In this document: positions 37,905 through 49,900 of the stretch, piece after piece | Layout of the letters: each line of letters opens with the position of its first letter | Position numbering within the stretch: the stretch's first letter is position 1 | Assembly: GCA_020881915.1 (NCBI GenBank) | Contig: JAJFPB010000003.1 | Span: 3,224,001 to 3,288,000 of the forward strand | DNA: 64,000 bases | Source of the DNA: Paramyrothecium sp. XJ0827 | Taxonomy: Eukaryota; Ascomycota; Sordariomycetes; Hypocreales; Stachybotryaceae | Direction: 5' to 3' | Translations under genes and position numbers: made by a program | The notes under the pieces: generated by a model | Told to the model about the DNA's origin: nothing | Databases searched by the model: none | The model's input: only the letters and a program-made list of their open reading frames with translations

Positions 37905-39489
37905 ATGGGTGGGAATCAGTCCAAGCCAGAGCTGGCGGCGGCAGCGCATGAGAAGGCGGTCCTAAGCCGTATCCAGGACTTGTCGCTGGATAAGCAGCAG
38001 CAAGAAGAGAGCAGCGTCTACGGCGATGAGAAGACCTCTGTTGGGCAGCTGCTTCGCGAGCCTGAGGGTTTGCCCGTTCATACATTGGAGTCGTGGCAGT
38101 CTGCCATCCTCCGAGACCCCAAGAACAAGTAAGCGGCTGGCATCTCGGAGCTCGTTCATGTGGAAAGCTAACCCAAGACACTACAGACTCGCCCTAACGG
38201 CACTTGGTACTGCGAACCCAAGAGACGTACTCACCTCACTGCCTGCTGTGATTGCCGATAAGCAGATCTTCAACGTCAAGATACCCTTCGAAGGTGGCCC
38301 CATCACCAACCAGCGCTCAAGCGGCCGTTGCTGGCTCTTTGCTTCCACCAATGTTTTCCGTGTCGCCCTCATGAAACGCTACGGACTGGAGAGCTTCGAG
38401 CTTTCGCAGGCCTACCTGTTCTTCTGGGACAAGCTGGAAAAATCCAACTGGTTCCTGGAACAGATCATCGATACTGCTGGCGAAGACATCGATGGACGAC
38501 TCGTCCAGGCGCTGCTCGGTGACATCGTGTCCGACGGCGGCCAATGGGACATGGTATTTAATCTCGTGGAGAAGTATGGCCTAGTTCCCCAAGCGCTTTA
38601 CCCAGATAGCTGGAGCGCCATGAACTCGGGTGTCCTCAACAGCATTGTCAAGACCAAGCTCCGCGAGTATGCCATCAAGCTGCGAGGCTTGTGCCGCTCC
38701 AAGAACGGCGTCTCGACCACTGCTCTTTCGGCAGCCAAGGACAAGATGCTGCAGGAAATCACACTCATCTTGACCCTCCTCCTTGGCCCGCCTCCAAGCC
38801 CGGACAATGAATTCACATGGCAATACTTGGACAAGGATGGAAAGGCTCACCAGCTTACAACCACACCAAAGAGTTTTGCGAAGGACATCTCGAGCTCCGA
38901 CTTCAAGGTCAGCTCGGCCGTGATTGCGGGCATGATCTCCCTTGTGCACGATCCTCGCCATGACCCGATGACACTCTTGACAGTGTCCCGGCTTGGCAAT
39001 ATCGTCGGTGGGCGCGGCATCAGCTACGTCAACGTCGAGATGGACACTCTCAAGTCTGTGTGCATCAAGATGTTGAAGGCCGGCCTGCCCATCTTCTTTG
39101 GCAGCGACGTTGGCAAGTTCAGCGACAGTGTTTCGGGCATCATGGATCTGGAACTCTTCGACTACGCGCTCGGCTTCAACACCAGTCTGCTTGGCATGTC
39201 CAAAGCGGAGCGCCTGACAACAGGCGAGTCACAGATGACCCACGCCATGGTCCTCACGGCGGTGCACATCGACGAGAAGACGGGGTCGCCGGTGCGTTGG
39301 AGGGTGCAGAATAGCTGGGGCACCAGCAGAGGAGACAAGGGCTGGTTTGTCGCCAGCGACCGTTGGTTCGACGAGTTTGTCTACCAAGCAGTGGTCGACC
39401 CCAAATTCTGCAGCAAGGCAGTGACAGATGTCTTGAAACAGGAACCGACCGTCCTGCCCCTTTGGGATCCCATGGGCTCCCTGGCCTGA
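37905..39489 (+). CDS. blh1: Bleomycin hydrolase family cysteine peptidase (C1B)
   Basis: Model: exon 1 37905-38128, intron 38129-38186 (GTAAGC...CTACAG with GCTAACC branch), exon 2 38187-39489, 508 residues. Catalytic features: Gln117 (oxyanion) and Cys123 in NQRSSGRCWLF, His427 in THAMVLTAV, and Asn450 in VQNSWG. The C-terminus ends DPMGSLA, like the conserved tail that occupies the active-site cleft in this family and gives aminopeptidase or carboxypeptidase-like trimming. The enzyme forms a hexameric, proteasome-like barrel in the cytosol and degrades small peptides and homocysteine thiolactone. The ~70-residue N-terminus (MGGNQSKPE) starts with MGG, reminiscent of an N-myristoylation site; that is inference. 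Length is usual for the fungal family. Confidence 0.94.
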
Positions 39490-42400
39490 TCACTCTCCGT
39501 TAGTCGTCCGGGTGGGTTATCAAATCCATGTAGTGAAGCGGGCGACCGGGATCTGTAGTGATCCAGATCCATGATCAAGAGTTGGGATCAAGGGTTATTG
39601 GATGTAGTGGGGTTAGAGCAAGGTTGCTTGACGGGACTATCTACGCGAAGAATAGTTAACCACGGATGAATTCGCTCAATCAGGTCTTTCAGCAAAGCTT
39701 GTAAACACGGACATCCGCTCAATCCAAGAGCTTGTCTCTAGACTGGGACTAAGTGGCGACCGGCCCAACGGATATGAGTGGTCCTACTAGGCTTCTCGTG
39801 ATCGTAAGATTCTCAATAATTGCCGCATCGGGGCTTTAATGACTACCTGTCCGTATTCAAGGGGCCGAGTACCATAGTTTCTAAGTTGGTTCTGGTGTAT
39901 CGGGTCAGGTGAGGAATGAGTTTGCTCCCCCAATCAGTGCCCAACGCATCTTCCTTGTCGATCATCTTGAATCTCACAGACTGCATCCCATGGTCGTGGC
40001 CCGTGGCGAATTGGGCGCAAAGTCGATCGGGACAATTTGACATAGGATGGACATGTGTATCATTTCCAGAGAGACCCAACTCAATTACAAATGCGAGGTT
40101 TGTTACGGTACGTTGCATTGATAAGAACGTGTTTTAGAGTGTACATGTTGAGGAGCCAGCAATCACCGAGGTTCGAGAGCGGACAGGCGCGGTCAGGTCC
40201 AACAAACAAGAGCAAGGAGCCAGGAGCCAAGAGAGCTGGGGCAGACCCGGTCTACGCTATGGACGGAGCTCCTTTGGCCCCGCCTTAGCGGACGACGGCC
40301 GGGGCAGCGACTCGGGATGGAAGTCGTTGTGTGTCATATGCCCGAGCTTTTTTAGATGCATGGCGGACATGGAGGACCTTGTCATGCACAACGAGTGGGC
40401 CATGTTCAACGCATGTTTCCGGTAGAGTTCCTTTAAGTTCTTCTGGCAGGGTTGGCCGACGAAGATGCCAGTTTGGGCTCCCTTGGGCTTCAATGTCCGC
40501 AGGTTCCCGTGAGCCCCTCTGGAGGCGCTTGATTTTCTGGGACAGGATATGACGCGTAATTAAGGAAATCTCACTGCAACAAATGCGCAGAGTGGCAGAG
40601 TGGCGACTGACCGAAGTCCCAGAGTGACACCAGGCGACAGGAGTCTTGGCTTTTGAGTCAGGCTGTGTGCGATGGTATGGATAAGACATGCAACATAGTC
40701 CGGCCAGTCATGATGCTGCTGATCACGGTCAAAAGGCCTAAGATGCTGCACAACACGCATTGAGGTGTGGAAATGTCCGTCGAATCATGGGCCGGGTGGG
40801 CCGATTACTAAGACTGGCACTGAAGCACGGGCAAGCGCTCGCAAAACAATGATGCATCTGTTTTGAGGACTCGGAGAGGCGGATGATGGATGGGCGGGTT
40901 TCGTAATCGATGCGTGGAGTTCATGCTTCCACTGGCCCCGGTTGGGTAGAATTGCAAGAAGCCCAAGGCGGGACGGAGAGGTGAAAGCGGGGATCGCACA
41001 TCGCTGTTTCGGGCAAAGCCATTCGCCTAGTTCCCAGAGCCGAGATGGCGATGGCCGCTGTTGTGGTGTTGACGGGCAGGTTGCGTCAAGGGTCTCGCCC
41101 AGTAGCGGGTGGAATGGTGGGGTCGAGCAGGGCAAGGCACATGGTGTGCGTGTGGTTGTGTCGAGAAGAAACAGGGTTGCTGTAGCAGTTGGGGCGCGAT
41201 CCAGTAGGTTTCAATTGTCAAGGCCGAGAAGGAGTGCGTCTCTATCCTGTACCTAGGACTTCCGGCTGGGACTGGGAGTGCAGCGTTGAGTTGGGTTGAA
41301 TTTCTTGTCCAAGTTTTGGGTAGCTGTGGCTGCTTGGGGGTGGGTTGGATAATGCCCGTTGCCCTCCGCCCCTTCCCACGACGACGACGACGGTCTCGTC
41401 TTGTTGTTTCCCAGCTCTTAAGATCAAGACTTTCCATTTCTCATCACCCAACCTTCCTTACCTTTGCTCACGCTTCCTTTCTCTCTTGTCACACCCCCGC
41501 ACTACCACCCAACCGCCGCCTCTTCTCTTTGCCCGCGCCTCCGCCTAGGACTAGCCGGAATCCCAGGATCGCCTCCACTGGTCAGCACGCTCAAGTGAGC
41601 AAGCTCACGTGGCCTCAAATCGAAGCTTCCACTTGGAACTATTACCATTCTCGCCGTCTTTCACTGTTAAGCCGAGCCGAGTACGGACTTGGCGCACCGA
41701 TCTAGCCGGCTTGGACTCCCCTCAGGACCGAAGGACGAAAACGCCCAACTCTAGGCAGCTCACAATTGTGCAGCGCCTTCTTACGGCAAGTTATTCAGGC
41801 TCGGACAATTGGACTCGAGCGGCCCTTTCCGGGGTCTATTTTCTGTGCCTCTGGCTTTACCCAGTGTGACATCCCTGGCGGTGCGAAGCTGCCATCCCAC
41901 TAAAACGTCATTGCCTGTCGAGGTCTGCCAAATTTATCGACGATTTACCTCCCCCTTGTTTTCCGGTCCCTGGAGAGGTGGTCTCCACGACAGACCCTTG
42001 GCACCGCGGCGAAGGTGAAACGGGGACGTCAGAGACCTTGGGTTGGTCAGGGTCTTGCCTTGTTGGCCTAGTACAGTACCATTGGAACCACGGAGAGAAG
42101 CATTGTTCTTCGAGCCGAGGACCTGGTGGCCACAACGACTCAGGATCCCTGTCCTTGACTCTACCGGAATCCCGGGCACTACTACGCTACGAGCTTCCTG
42201 ACGTAGTGGTCCGGTTCGTTTCGTTTAGCTTGGCAGCCTTGTGGCTGTAGTCAGTCCACGGTGTCTGTCCTGCTCTCCTCTATCCGCTCTGGTAGCTGGA
42301 CCATCCAATTCCTACCCTTCTGTTACGGAGCCAGGGCCTATTATTAGCAGGGATCTTTACCGTACGGCTTTCCTTAGCTACGTCTACGTTATCCCTTGGC

Positions 42401-43122
42401 TGTGCCAGCCTGTCAGAGGGGCCAAAGAAGCGTCAAAGAGGGGCTGACGCCACTGGGTTACGCCCTGCTGACCCCTACCGATTGCTTTGGACAGGACCTT
42501 GGACCATCGTCATCTTCCAGCGCTCCGCTGCTAATTCTGATCAGACGGCCCTGCTGCAAGTCCTCCACATCGGAACGATTAATTATTTTCTTCCTTTTTA
42601 CACTTCATCTCTTGCGCGCGACCTGTACTATCAGTTCACCCTTCGTTTTTTCAAGGACTGAACTGCGATCCAGCTCGCCTTCACCAATCAGCGAACTCGG
42701 CTTACTGTGGCAGCCGGAAACCGTTTCTAGGCGAGGCGGCACCCCTACCGTCTTCTACACAGTACGTCAATTTCTGGATCGTCTCGGAAGCATTACCAAG
42801 ACGCAAAACCCCCGCCTCGACTCCATCCTCATGCAGCTCATTGTTCATGCTGACTTGCAGTTGCAGAATCGACTCTGCGAGCTTCGAAATACCGCGATCG
42901 CCTCCGCTTAAGAATGCTCATTTGGTCCGCAATTTAATTCTTCGCGACCCAGCACATACGAAAAGCATCTTGTCTGCAGGAGTGGACTGCTCAATCAGCC
43001 ATTACTACAAGACTCGAGCCTTATTCAACAGCAGCTTGCACTTGCCACTTAAAACCGACTGCCCTCGAATTTCGCTCTCCGTCACCTTCTGGCATTGAAA
43101 TTGTTGGAAGCATAATTTCATC
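39490..43122. other. Gene-free upstream region of the DUF8035 gene
   Basis: About 3.6 kb with no recognisable coding gene. ORFs such as 40285-40689 (-) and 41286-41705 (+) are featureless. The segment 41380-41570 is strongly C/T-rich and may contain a promoter/transcription start. If so, the DUF8035 leader would be up to ~1.5 kb long and would contain several upstream ATGs. One upstream ORF (ATG 42847 to 43098) ends 24 bases before the main start codon. Confidence 0.5.
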
Positions 43123-45727
43123 ATGACAGACAGATACCGCGGGTATGCCCCCGTTGGTCGGTCGGCTACCTTCAACCCGGCAAGGGCTTCTATGCCCAAC
43201 GGCATTGGATACAGCTCGCTTTATGCCGGTGATACGCATATTTTGCCTTCCTCGTCCTCTGCATCCTCGTCGAGGCAACAAATGACTACTCCGAGAGCCT
43301 ACTGGACTACGACGACAGCCAGTGGTGGCCCATCGACGACCAGAACCTATGCTGTCACCCATGATCCCCGATCAAGGCATGGGGCCCGTGAGCAAAGTCG
43401 TACGCGGCGATCTACCCTCGACTCCGCTCCCCGTCCTCCAGTCATTGTCACCACCACGCAAAAGGACCGCCCTCATGCCGCCGCTTCTTCCTCACATTCC
43501 ACCACTGCCCGCGCCGGAAGCCCAGTCCGTGATGATTATCGCTCGAGCGACGGACACCTTTACACTCAGCCTGCCTCGTCCATTCGATCTCGCAGTGCTG
43601 TTCGCTCCTACAATGCGACAGCAGATGACGAAGACTACGCTCGTCTTCGAGAGCGTGGTGATAGTTTGATGGCGGCTGACGCTTATCGCCACTCTCGGCC
43701 GTCTGTCCTATACCCGAGCGACGCGAGGGAAAGCAGACACACTCCTGCTGCCGTCGAATTCGGCGACGATGGTTACCAGTATACGAATGCTGGAGAGCTG
43801 CTCAAGTATGATTTAGATCATTCCAGACCAGCTCGATCAAGGAGACGCGAGAGCTTGGACAGGGGCTACTATCGTCCCAACGTAAACTATAACGCTGATC
43901 AGCGTAGTCTCAATGTCAATACCAGCCAGGATCTCAGCCGTAACTATAACATGAATACAAGCCGACCCTACGAAGGCGGCCGTGGCGGCCCGCCACCGTC
44001 TACTCGTGGTTTCGACAAGATTAACCGAGCCTACGATGCACCCCGAGACCTACCACCTGCAGCCCCCGCCCCTCCAGCCCCTTCAAACACAGCCCAAGCA
44101 GATACGTTGGGGTCCGCTGTGGACCGTTACGACAGTCGACGCACTAGGCCTGTGTCTCTCTACCAGGAGAGCCCGCCTAGGCCATCACATCATGAGGATT
44201 ACTATCGCACTCGTGAAGATGAGCGCAATCTGCGGGAGCTTCGGGACCGTGACCGCGAGTCTGAGCGAACCTATGACGCCTCACAGCAGTTCCGTGACGA
44301 TAACGTAATGACGCGTGGCTTTGGGATCCGAGCAGATCTTCTTGATCGAGATGATGGTCGAGACCGGCGGCGAGACGTTCGACGAGATGATCCGAAGGAA
44401 CTCTCCGATGGTTTAAGCCTTCCACGCCCAGCGGATGCGGATCGTGATGATCGGAGAGGGGCACGGCTAGAGCCCAAAGACGAGCGCCGGGAAAGACGTG
44501 AGAGCAGGAGAGGTAGCGAAGAGGATGAGAAGGAACGGACACGCTTCAGGGATAAGGTGGCGTCGGGTCTCGGTGTCGCTGCAGCAGCAGTTGGACTTGC
44601 ACCTCTTGCGAAGGATGCCGATAAGGAAGATAAAGAATCACCTAGACGTCGCCGAAGCCCTGAAGAAGACAAAAACCGTCGCAAAGATATCGTTGATGAT
44701 GTCGACAGGTCGAAAATCGGGGAACGGGGAAAGGATAGAGCCAGTCCCCGAGACGACACTGACCTTCGAGATCGACATAGAAGGGATGCTGAAGCGAGGC
44801 TTGCAGGTGAAGCCGTAGCATCGGCTTCGGACTCGGACGAAGGAAGACGACAAGGGAGACGGCACCGAGCGTCGAATTCTTTCAACCCTAATGATCCCGG
44901 TGACCTCAAGCAACTCCAGGAGGAGCTTGCGACTCTCAACGCATCAGAAAAAGGCAAAGAGAGGGAGGTGGTGGCTGCTGAAGACATGAGGAAATCCCGT
45001 TCCTCCTCTTTAACGCGGGGATACAGGCCTTCAGAGTCCCCCAAGGATGAAGTACGTGGGCGTCAGCCAGGAGGATCAGCCTCGGAAGACAAGCAAGTTC
45101 GTCTCGTGTCCCCACCGCGTGACAAGAGCCGCGAAAAGCCCCTCAAGGGCATTTTGAAACAACCCAAGGTCAGCTTCCCGGAGGAACCAAACCCTATTCG
45201 AGAGGGGGTCGCTCCCCACAAGGAGGACAAAAAGGTTAAAGAGGCGCCACCGGGCGCAAAATGGACCAAGATTAGTCGCAAGGTCGTGAATCCGGAAGCC
45301 TTGACTATCGGGAAAGAAAGATTCGAGGTGAGGGATGACTTTGTCATCGTGCTTCGAGTATTAAGCAAGGAGGAGATCCAAGCTTACGCTTCCGCCACGC
45401 AGGTGTTGCGAGGTAGGCTTGTTCCTTTTTAGACTATTTGGCCTCAAGCTAACAGAAAATTCAGAGCGCAGACGCAACGGAGAGGACGGGCACAAGAGTC
45501 GCGAGCGAGACCAGGATCGTGATGAGGATCGTGACTACGATGATGAGGATGGACGAAGACACCAACGTCACCATCGACACAAGGATGAAGATGACGGCGA
45601 TGCAGCTGATCGCGAGCAAGATCGCGACAGACGCAGGCGCTATAGGAGGGATGATGATGATGAATATGACTCACGGTCACGAGAGGCAGACCACCACCAT
45701 CATCATCATCGGTCTCACAGAGACTAA
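43123..45727 (+). CDS. DUF8035-containing disordered fungal protein
   Basis: Model: exon 1 43123-45412, intron 45413-45464 (GTAGGC...TTCAG with GCTAACA branch), exon 2 45465-45727, 850 residues. Nearly the whole chain is low-complexity, rich in Arg, Asp, Ser and Tyr, with many RDR/DRD and SRR segments. The one conserved patch is near residues 705-765: GAKWTKISRKVVNPEAL, ERFEVRDDFVIVLRVLSKEEIQ. I associate this with the fungal DUF8035 domain. Downstream, exon 2 encodes a charged tail with a long His run and ends RSHRD. A short hydrophobic patch (GLGVAAAAVGLAPLA, ~484-498) sits in the middle. Function is unknown; the composition suggests an RNA- or membrane-associated scaffold, but that is only inference. 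Confidence 0.85.
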
Positions 45728-46050
45728 GAACTGGGTTTGGGGGATCGGAGGATGGTCTCATTCAGTGATTGGGTAGGGCTTGATTATTTGTACAAATATG
45801 TTACCGGCGATGTTGGGCATTATCTTGGAAAGCGACAACTGATCACGAGTTCTTGTTCTTTTGTTTCTGTACGACTTTGGGGTTTGGCTTTTTAGCAATG
45901 CTATACCATCGACCCTAAATTTGAGAGCGTTGTAGGGTTCAAATTTCGTGTACAACCATTGGACACTGATGTGCTTGGCTGACTTTAGACTTCTCTGGAG
46001 GCAACTATATCTATTAGTTGTGTGGCAACTTTGCTCTTGACTATCTATGT
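45728..46050. other. Short intergenic gap after the DUF8035 gene
   Basis: 3' flank of the DUF8035 gene, relatively AT-rich. A minus-strand ORF overlapping 45758-46084 has no family features. Confidence 0.4.
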
Positions 46051-46317
46051 CTAAGCGGCGGGACGACCCGTTGCGACAGAACAAAGAATTTGCGAGACTT
46101 GAGTCATGATATTGAGGGAGCTACCGAAAGATGCGGATGCCAAGCGTGGGAAAGGGACGTGCTTTATGAGGGTTTTGACTGTGACGTCTAGCAACAGAAG
46201 CCTCGTAGGCTGAGTTGCGAGCACCGCAAGGATTACATATTGCATGCGTGGTGGAGGAGGCAGATTTTCGTGTCCATCGTTCGCCTTTGCAGGAGAATCC
46301 TCACTTCTTGCGCTCAT
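46051..46317 (-). CDS. Small hypothetical ORF, 88 aa (doubtful)
   Basis: A single open frame begins at ATG 46317. It encodes a polar start (MSARSEDSPAKANDGHE) and then a run of hydrophobic and basic segments (MQYVILAVLATQ, RLLLLDVTVKTLIKHV, SLNIMTQVSQILCSV) that could form helices. I recognise no family. It is divergent from the small gene at 46549, and the TATATAAAG at 46419-46427 faces that gene. Could be a chance ORF. Confidence 0.25.
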   Translation of the reverse strand: MSARSEDSPAKANDGHENLPPPPRMQYVILAVLATQPTRLLLLDVTVKTLIKHVPFPRLASASFGSSLNIMTQVSQILCSVATGRPAA

Positions 46318-46418
46318 GGTGCATGTCTGCCTGGGATGTAACAGGGGTTTCTGCCTATGTGATGTGAGATCTGCTACTCGTTGGCCGATGACACTATGTG
46401 ATATGTCTCCGAGAAGTC

Positions 46419-46427
46419 TATATAAAG
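46419..46427 (+). promoter_or_regulatory. TATA box-like element (TATATAAAG)
   Basis: A consensus-grade TATA element 122 bases upstream of the ATG at 46549. It is one of the few clear TATA boxes seen near a start codon in this window and is the main support for the small downstream gene being transcribed. Confidence 0.55.
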
Positions 46428-46548
46428 GGAACGGCTACGGATGAGCAGAGTTGAAAGCATCAACGAAACCCCCTCACTCCCTGGGACCAAAATCGCACCT
46501 TCTGCTCTGTAGCTAGAACAAATCGACTGAGAACAGCGGTAGGCAGAC

Positions 46549-46935
46549 ATGGCCTCCTTTTCTTTCTCGGCTGTCTCGGCGGAGGCCCCGGACGGAGGCC
46601 CTCTCACCATCTCCCTGACGCCGTCCTCGACCAGGCCCGACAAGCCTCTGCACCCGGTGACGCATCTGCAGCTGCGCTGGGTCTTCCCCGAGGCTAGGGG
46701 CGCCGAAATCTTCACCGACGAGATCCCAGTCAGGTCCCTCGCCGTCCTGCCCGGTGCCAGCGACACCCGTCCGACTTACACGACGATCGTCCAGCGGAGC
46801 GAGATGCCTTCGGCGCGCACGGCGCCAGGCGCTGATGGCCGCGCGGTGGTCACGCTGCTGGCATGGCACGGCGAAAAGCTTCTAGGTCAATGGCCTGCGG
46901 GAGAGGTTCGAGGTTTGAGGCAGTGGAAGGACTGA
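46549..46935 (+). CDS. Hypothetical protein, 128 aa
   Basis: Single-exon ORF starting at ATG 46549 and ending with WKD before TGA. Codon composition is GC-rich with C/G third positions, as in neighbouring real genes. The protein has a beta-like pattern: GGPLTISLTPSSTRPD, HLQLRWVFPEARGAEIFTDE, AVVTLLAWHGEKLLGQW. No signal peptide or membrane segment. A TATA box lies at a sensible distance upstream and the leader between them is ATG-poor. I do not recognise a family. It is the last plausible gene before a long gene-free stretch. Confidence 0.5.
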   Translation: MASFSFSAVSAEAPDGGPLTISLTPSSTRPDKPLHPVTHLQLRWVFPEARGAEIFTDEIPVRSLAVLPGASDTRPTYTTIVQRSEMPSARTAPGADGRAVVTLLAWHGEKLLGQWPAGEVRGLRQWKD

Positions 46936-49900
46936 GTAGAAGGTGGCGTGGTTGTTCGGAGCATCATCTCTAGGGTAGGCTCGCGAGGTCGCACGCTTGG
47001 CCCGACGGAAACGACGGGAGGCAGGGGGCTTGTCTGTAGGCGAACTAAACAAATATCACAATTGGCCAACCCACAATCAGATTTCCGGAACACACCCGGG
47101 TAGAACTCAAAACGTCTTGGGAATGCGCGTCGCGTTGTTGCTGTTCCTGCTCCTGTTCCTGCCGCTCTCTTGAAACACGACGCGCACACCGGTAAATAGG
47201 GGAACCACATCCCACGATTGCAGCAATCTAAGCGAGGCATACCCTCCTGTGCCGTCCAAACTTGTCGAGGCGGCTCTTAATACGCTGAGCTATAGGGCTG
47301 GTCCCTCAAACAACCCGTGTTTCAACATAGGATGCTCCTTGCGACCCGGCTGCTAAACCTTCATTCTGCTTCCCCTCACTGTATCGGCCGCCGTCTCATC
47401 TCTTCTCCCCACGAGCCTCATGTCTCTCGAACACTTCTACATGAAACGCCCATTGCTCTAGGCACCCGGCGCCTGGAACTCCTCCGCTTCTGGGTCAGAT
47501 GACACGGCTTCTGCCCACTCCTAACCCCACCGTGTTGCGCAAGACATTGAAAGCATACTGCATGAAACATGTTGAGCTCTCAAAGTGATCCGGTCTGACC
47601 GGAACTTGTCGAACAAGCACATGGCCACTGCACGCCGGAGGGGTTTGGCTTTCTCCAAGAGCTTTTCGGAGCTCATCAGACTCGGTTGGAACACGCCAGA
47701 CATTCCAGACATTCTCTGCGCCATCTTACAGAGTAGGCTATCGTCGTCAAGCCCAGATTGGTGCCTGTAGAGATCAGGGGCTGTTTCGTACCTACACACG
47801 CCCACAGGGGAGTATCGTAGAGAAGGCGCCCGCCAACCGCTACCTATTTGGCGACGATCTAGTCTCCAAACAATACTCGATTTTTGTATTTGGCTTACTA
47901 GTCAAGCCAAAGAGGTTCGGGCGGTTGACAAGCCCTGGCATTGCTCCTGACAAGCACAAAGTCGCAGCCATGATGTCGCTTGACTCACTCGCTGATTTTG
48001 CTGCCCTTGCAAAGGGTAGTCTGATATCGTCACCGCAAGTCCCCCTTCGTTGAATCGGCGAGCATCGCACGTCAGGATTGAAGCTTCTTAGCTGAATTGT
48101 ACGATTGACTTCTCACAAAAGTCTAGTTGTGCATTGATAGATCCTCCTCTCTCTCGGCAGGATGTCTTGGAAAATTTCCACGCCAGAATCGCCCGCTCTA
48201 GAACGTCTAGCCTTCACCGGTCTGAAGTCAACCGCGGCTGGCGTAACCACAAAGACGTGACCAATCGAGCCGACGGTCGCTAGGTGAGACTTGCCACATG
48301 GCCGAAGACTTCTTTTCTCCCCTATTTGCTTTTTCTTTTCCCCCACACGTACAACAAACGAGACATCCACGGTGGCTAGCTCGGGTGCACACCCCTAACT
48401 TTCGAAAGACATGAAATCGATAGACCAAAGGAAGACACGGCTGAAGATTCAGTTGCGCACCTGACCCGTACTACTGGTCCCGCAAAGGCAGAAACAAATG
48501 ACGAAGCGATAGCCCCGGCTGAGCAGGCGTCAACAAACCGAGACAACCATATAATCACATCTGTGACCGGTGCTTTGCGTCTACGCTCCACAATGCCCGG
48601 AACCTCCATAAAACATGCTGTAAGCAGTCATTATGGTTTTGTTATTGGCACTTATATTCAGCCTTCGAGCACGAGCTGTGTAAGCAGACTCGGGCTGCCA
48701 CTTCTTCTTGTCAGTACAACCTAAGCCAAGCTTCATTCTCCCCTTGATGTGCCTCGCACAAGCCGAGGAATCACCTAGCATAGGCTCTTCTTAATTGTGC
48801 TCAGAACACCTCTAGCGAACGAAGTGCGGCGGCGAACACGGTTGTGGAAGGCTTGAGAGCGTCAATGCCTCAGGGATCGCTCCGTAGATATATAAACCAG
48901 CAAGGAATCACATTCAGGCAAGGGTTGGCGGAGACTATGTTCGCCAGGGTGAGGCCTCCGCTGTGCAGAGCACTTCCTCGTGTGAGGCTAGCATCGAACT
49001 GTTCTCCGTTTGTAAGAACCGACATGAAGAGCTGAAATCGCCTCACCCGTCGCAATGTACAGTTGGAAGGATTCACAGGTACTTTGCCCCAGGCCCAGAC
49101 CGATAATTGGATACAAATCCTTCCTCGTCAGCCAGAGATCGTCACGATTTGCCCTGGCTTGGGTGCGCACCAGCTGCCAAGGATGGTGGGCTCTTGACCC
49201 TGCAAGCCGTCCTGTCAAATATACCCACCCTAGCTAATATTAGAAGGGGTCAGGCGGCCAACGGAGTGGGTCGTTAGAAACGAGGGTTTGGACCAAACCC
49301 TCCCATCCCCCAAACCGAGACACTCTCGCCCTTGTCAGTATGGCAGTCTTGAAGAAAGCTCTGAGCCAAAGAGGGCATGTCGTTTTGAGGCTCTTATGCG
49401 TCTCAAGAGATTTCACGGCCAGGTTCTTCCGATGTAGTAACTTACTTCGTATAGGACACCATATGGTTCCACAGGCGGGAAACTTCAGGCGCTTGCCAAG
49501 ACCTCTCATCATCCTGACATGTGCCAAAACTCTGTGGTTCTAGACGCGGTGGGTTCTGCCGGAGCAGAACCACTGCATATCCGTTAGTACCTCGAGCAGA
49601 GCGCGAACTTTTGTTTGTGGGATGAGCGGGTATAGACTAATAAAGTTGGTGCCAGACATGAGCCCGGGGAACGCTTCCGCCAGGTGGTGAATACATTGCG
49701 CCTCGTACGAGGTCGGTTGCACCTGGTTGGCCTCTGTAGGAAATCCGAGCTTTCGGACGACTTCAGGGTTGTTCGATGTTTTTGACTGTCTTTACTTCCA
49801 GATCGCGCTTATACGTGAAACCACGTCGTGTCCTTCTCGGTATGGCGCAGATAACATTGCCAGGGGAAGAACAAGGATTAGGTGCGGATGGCAGACGGAG

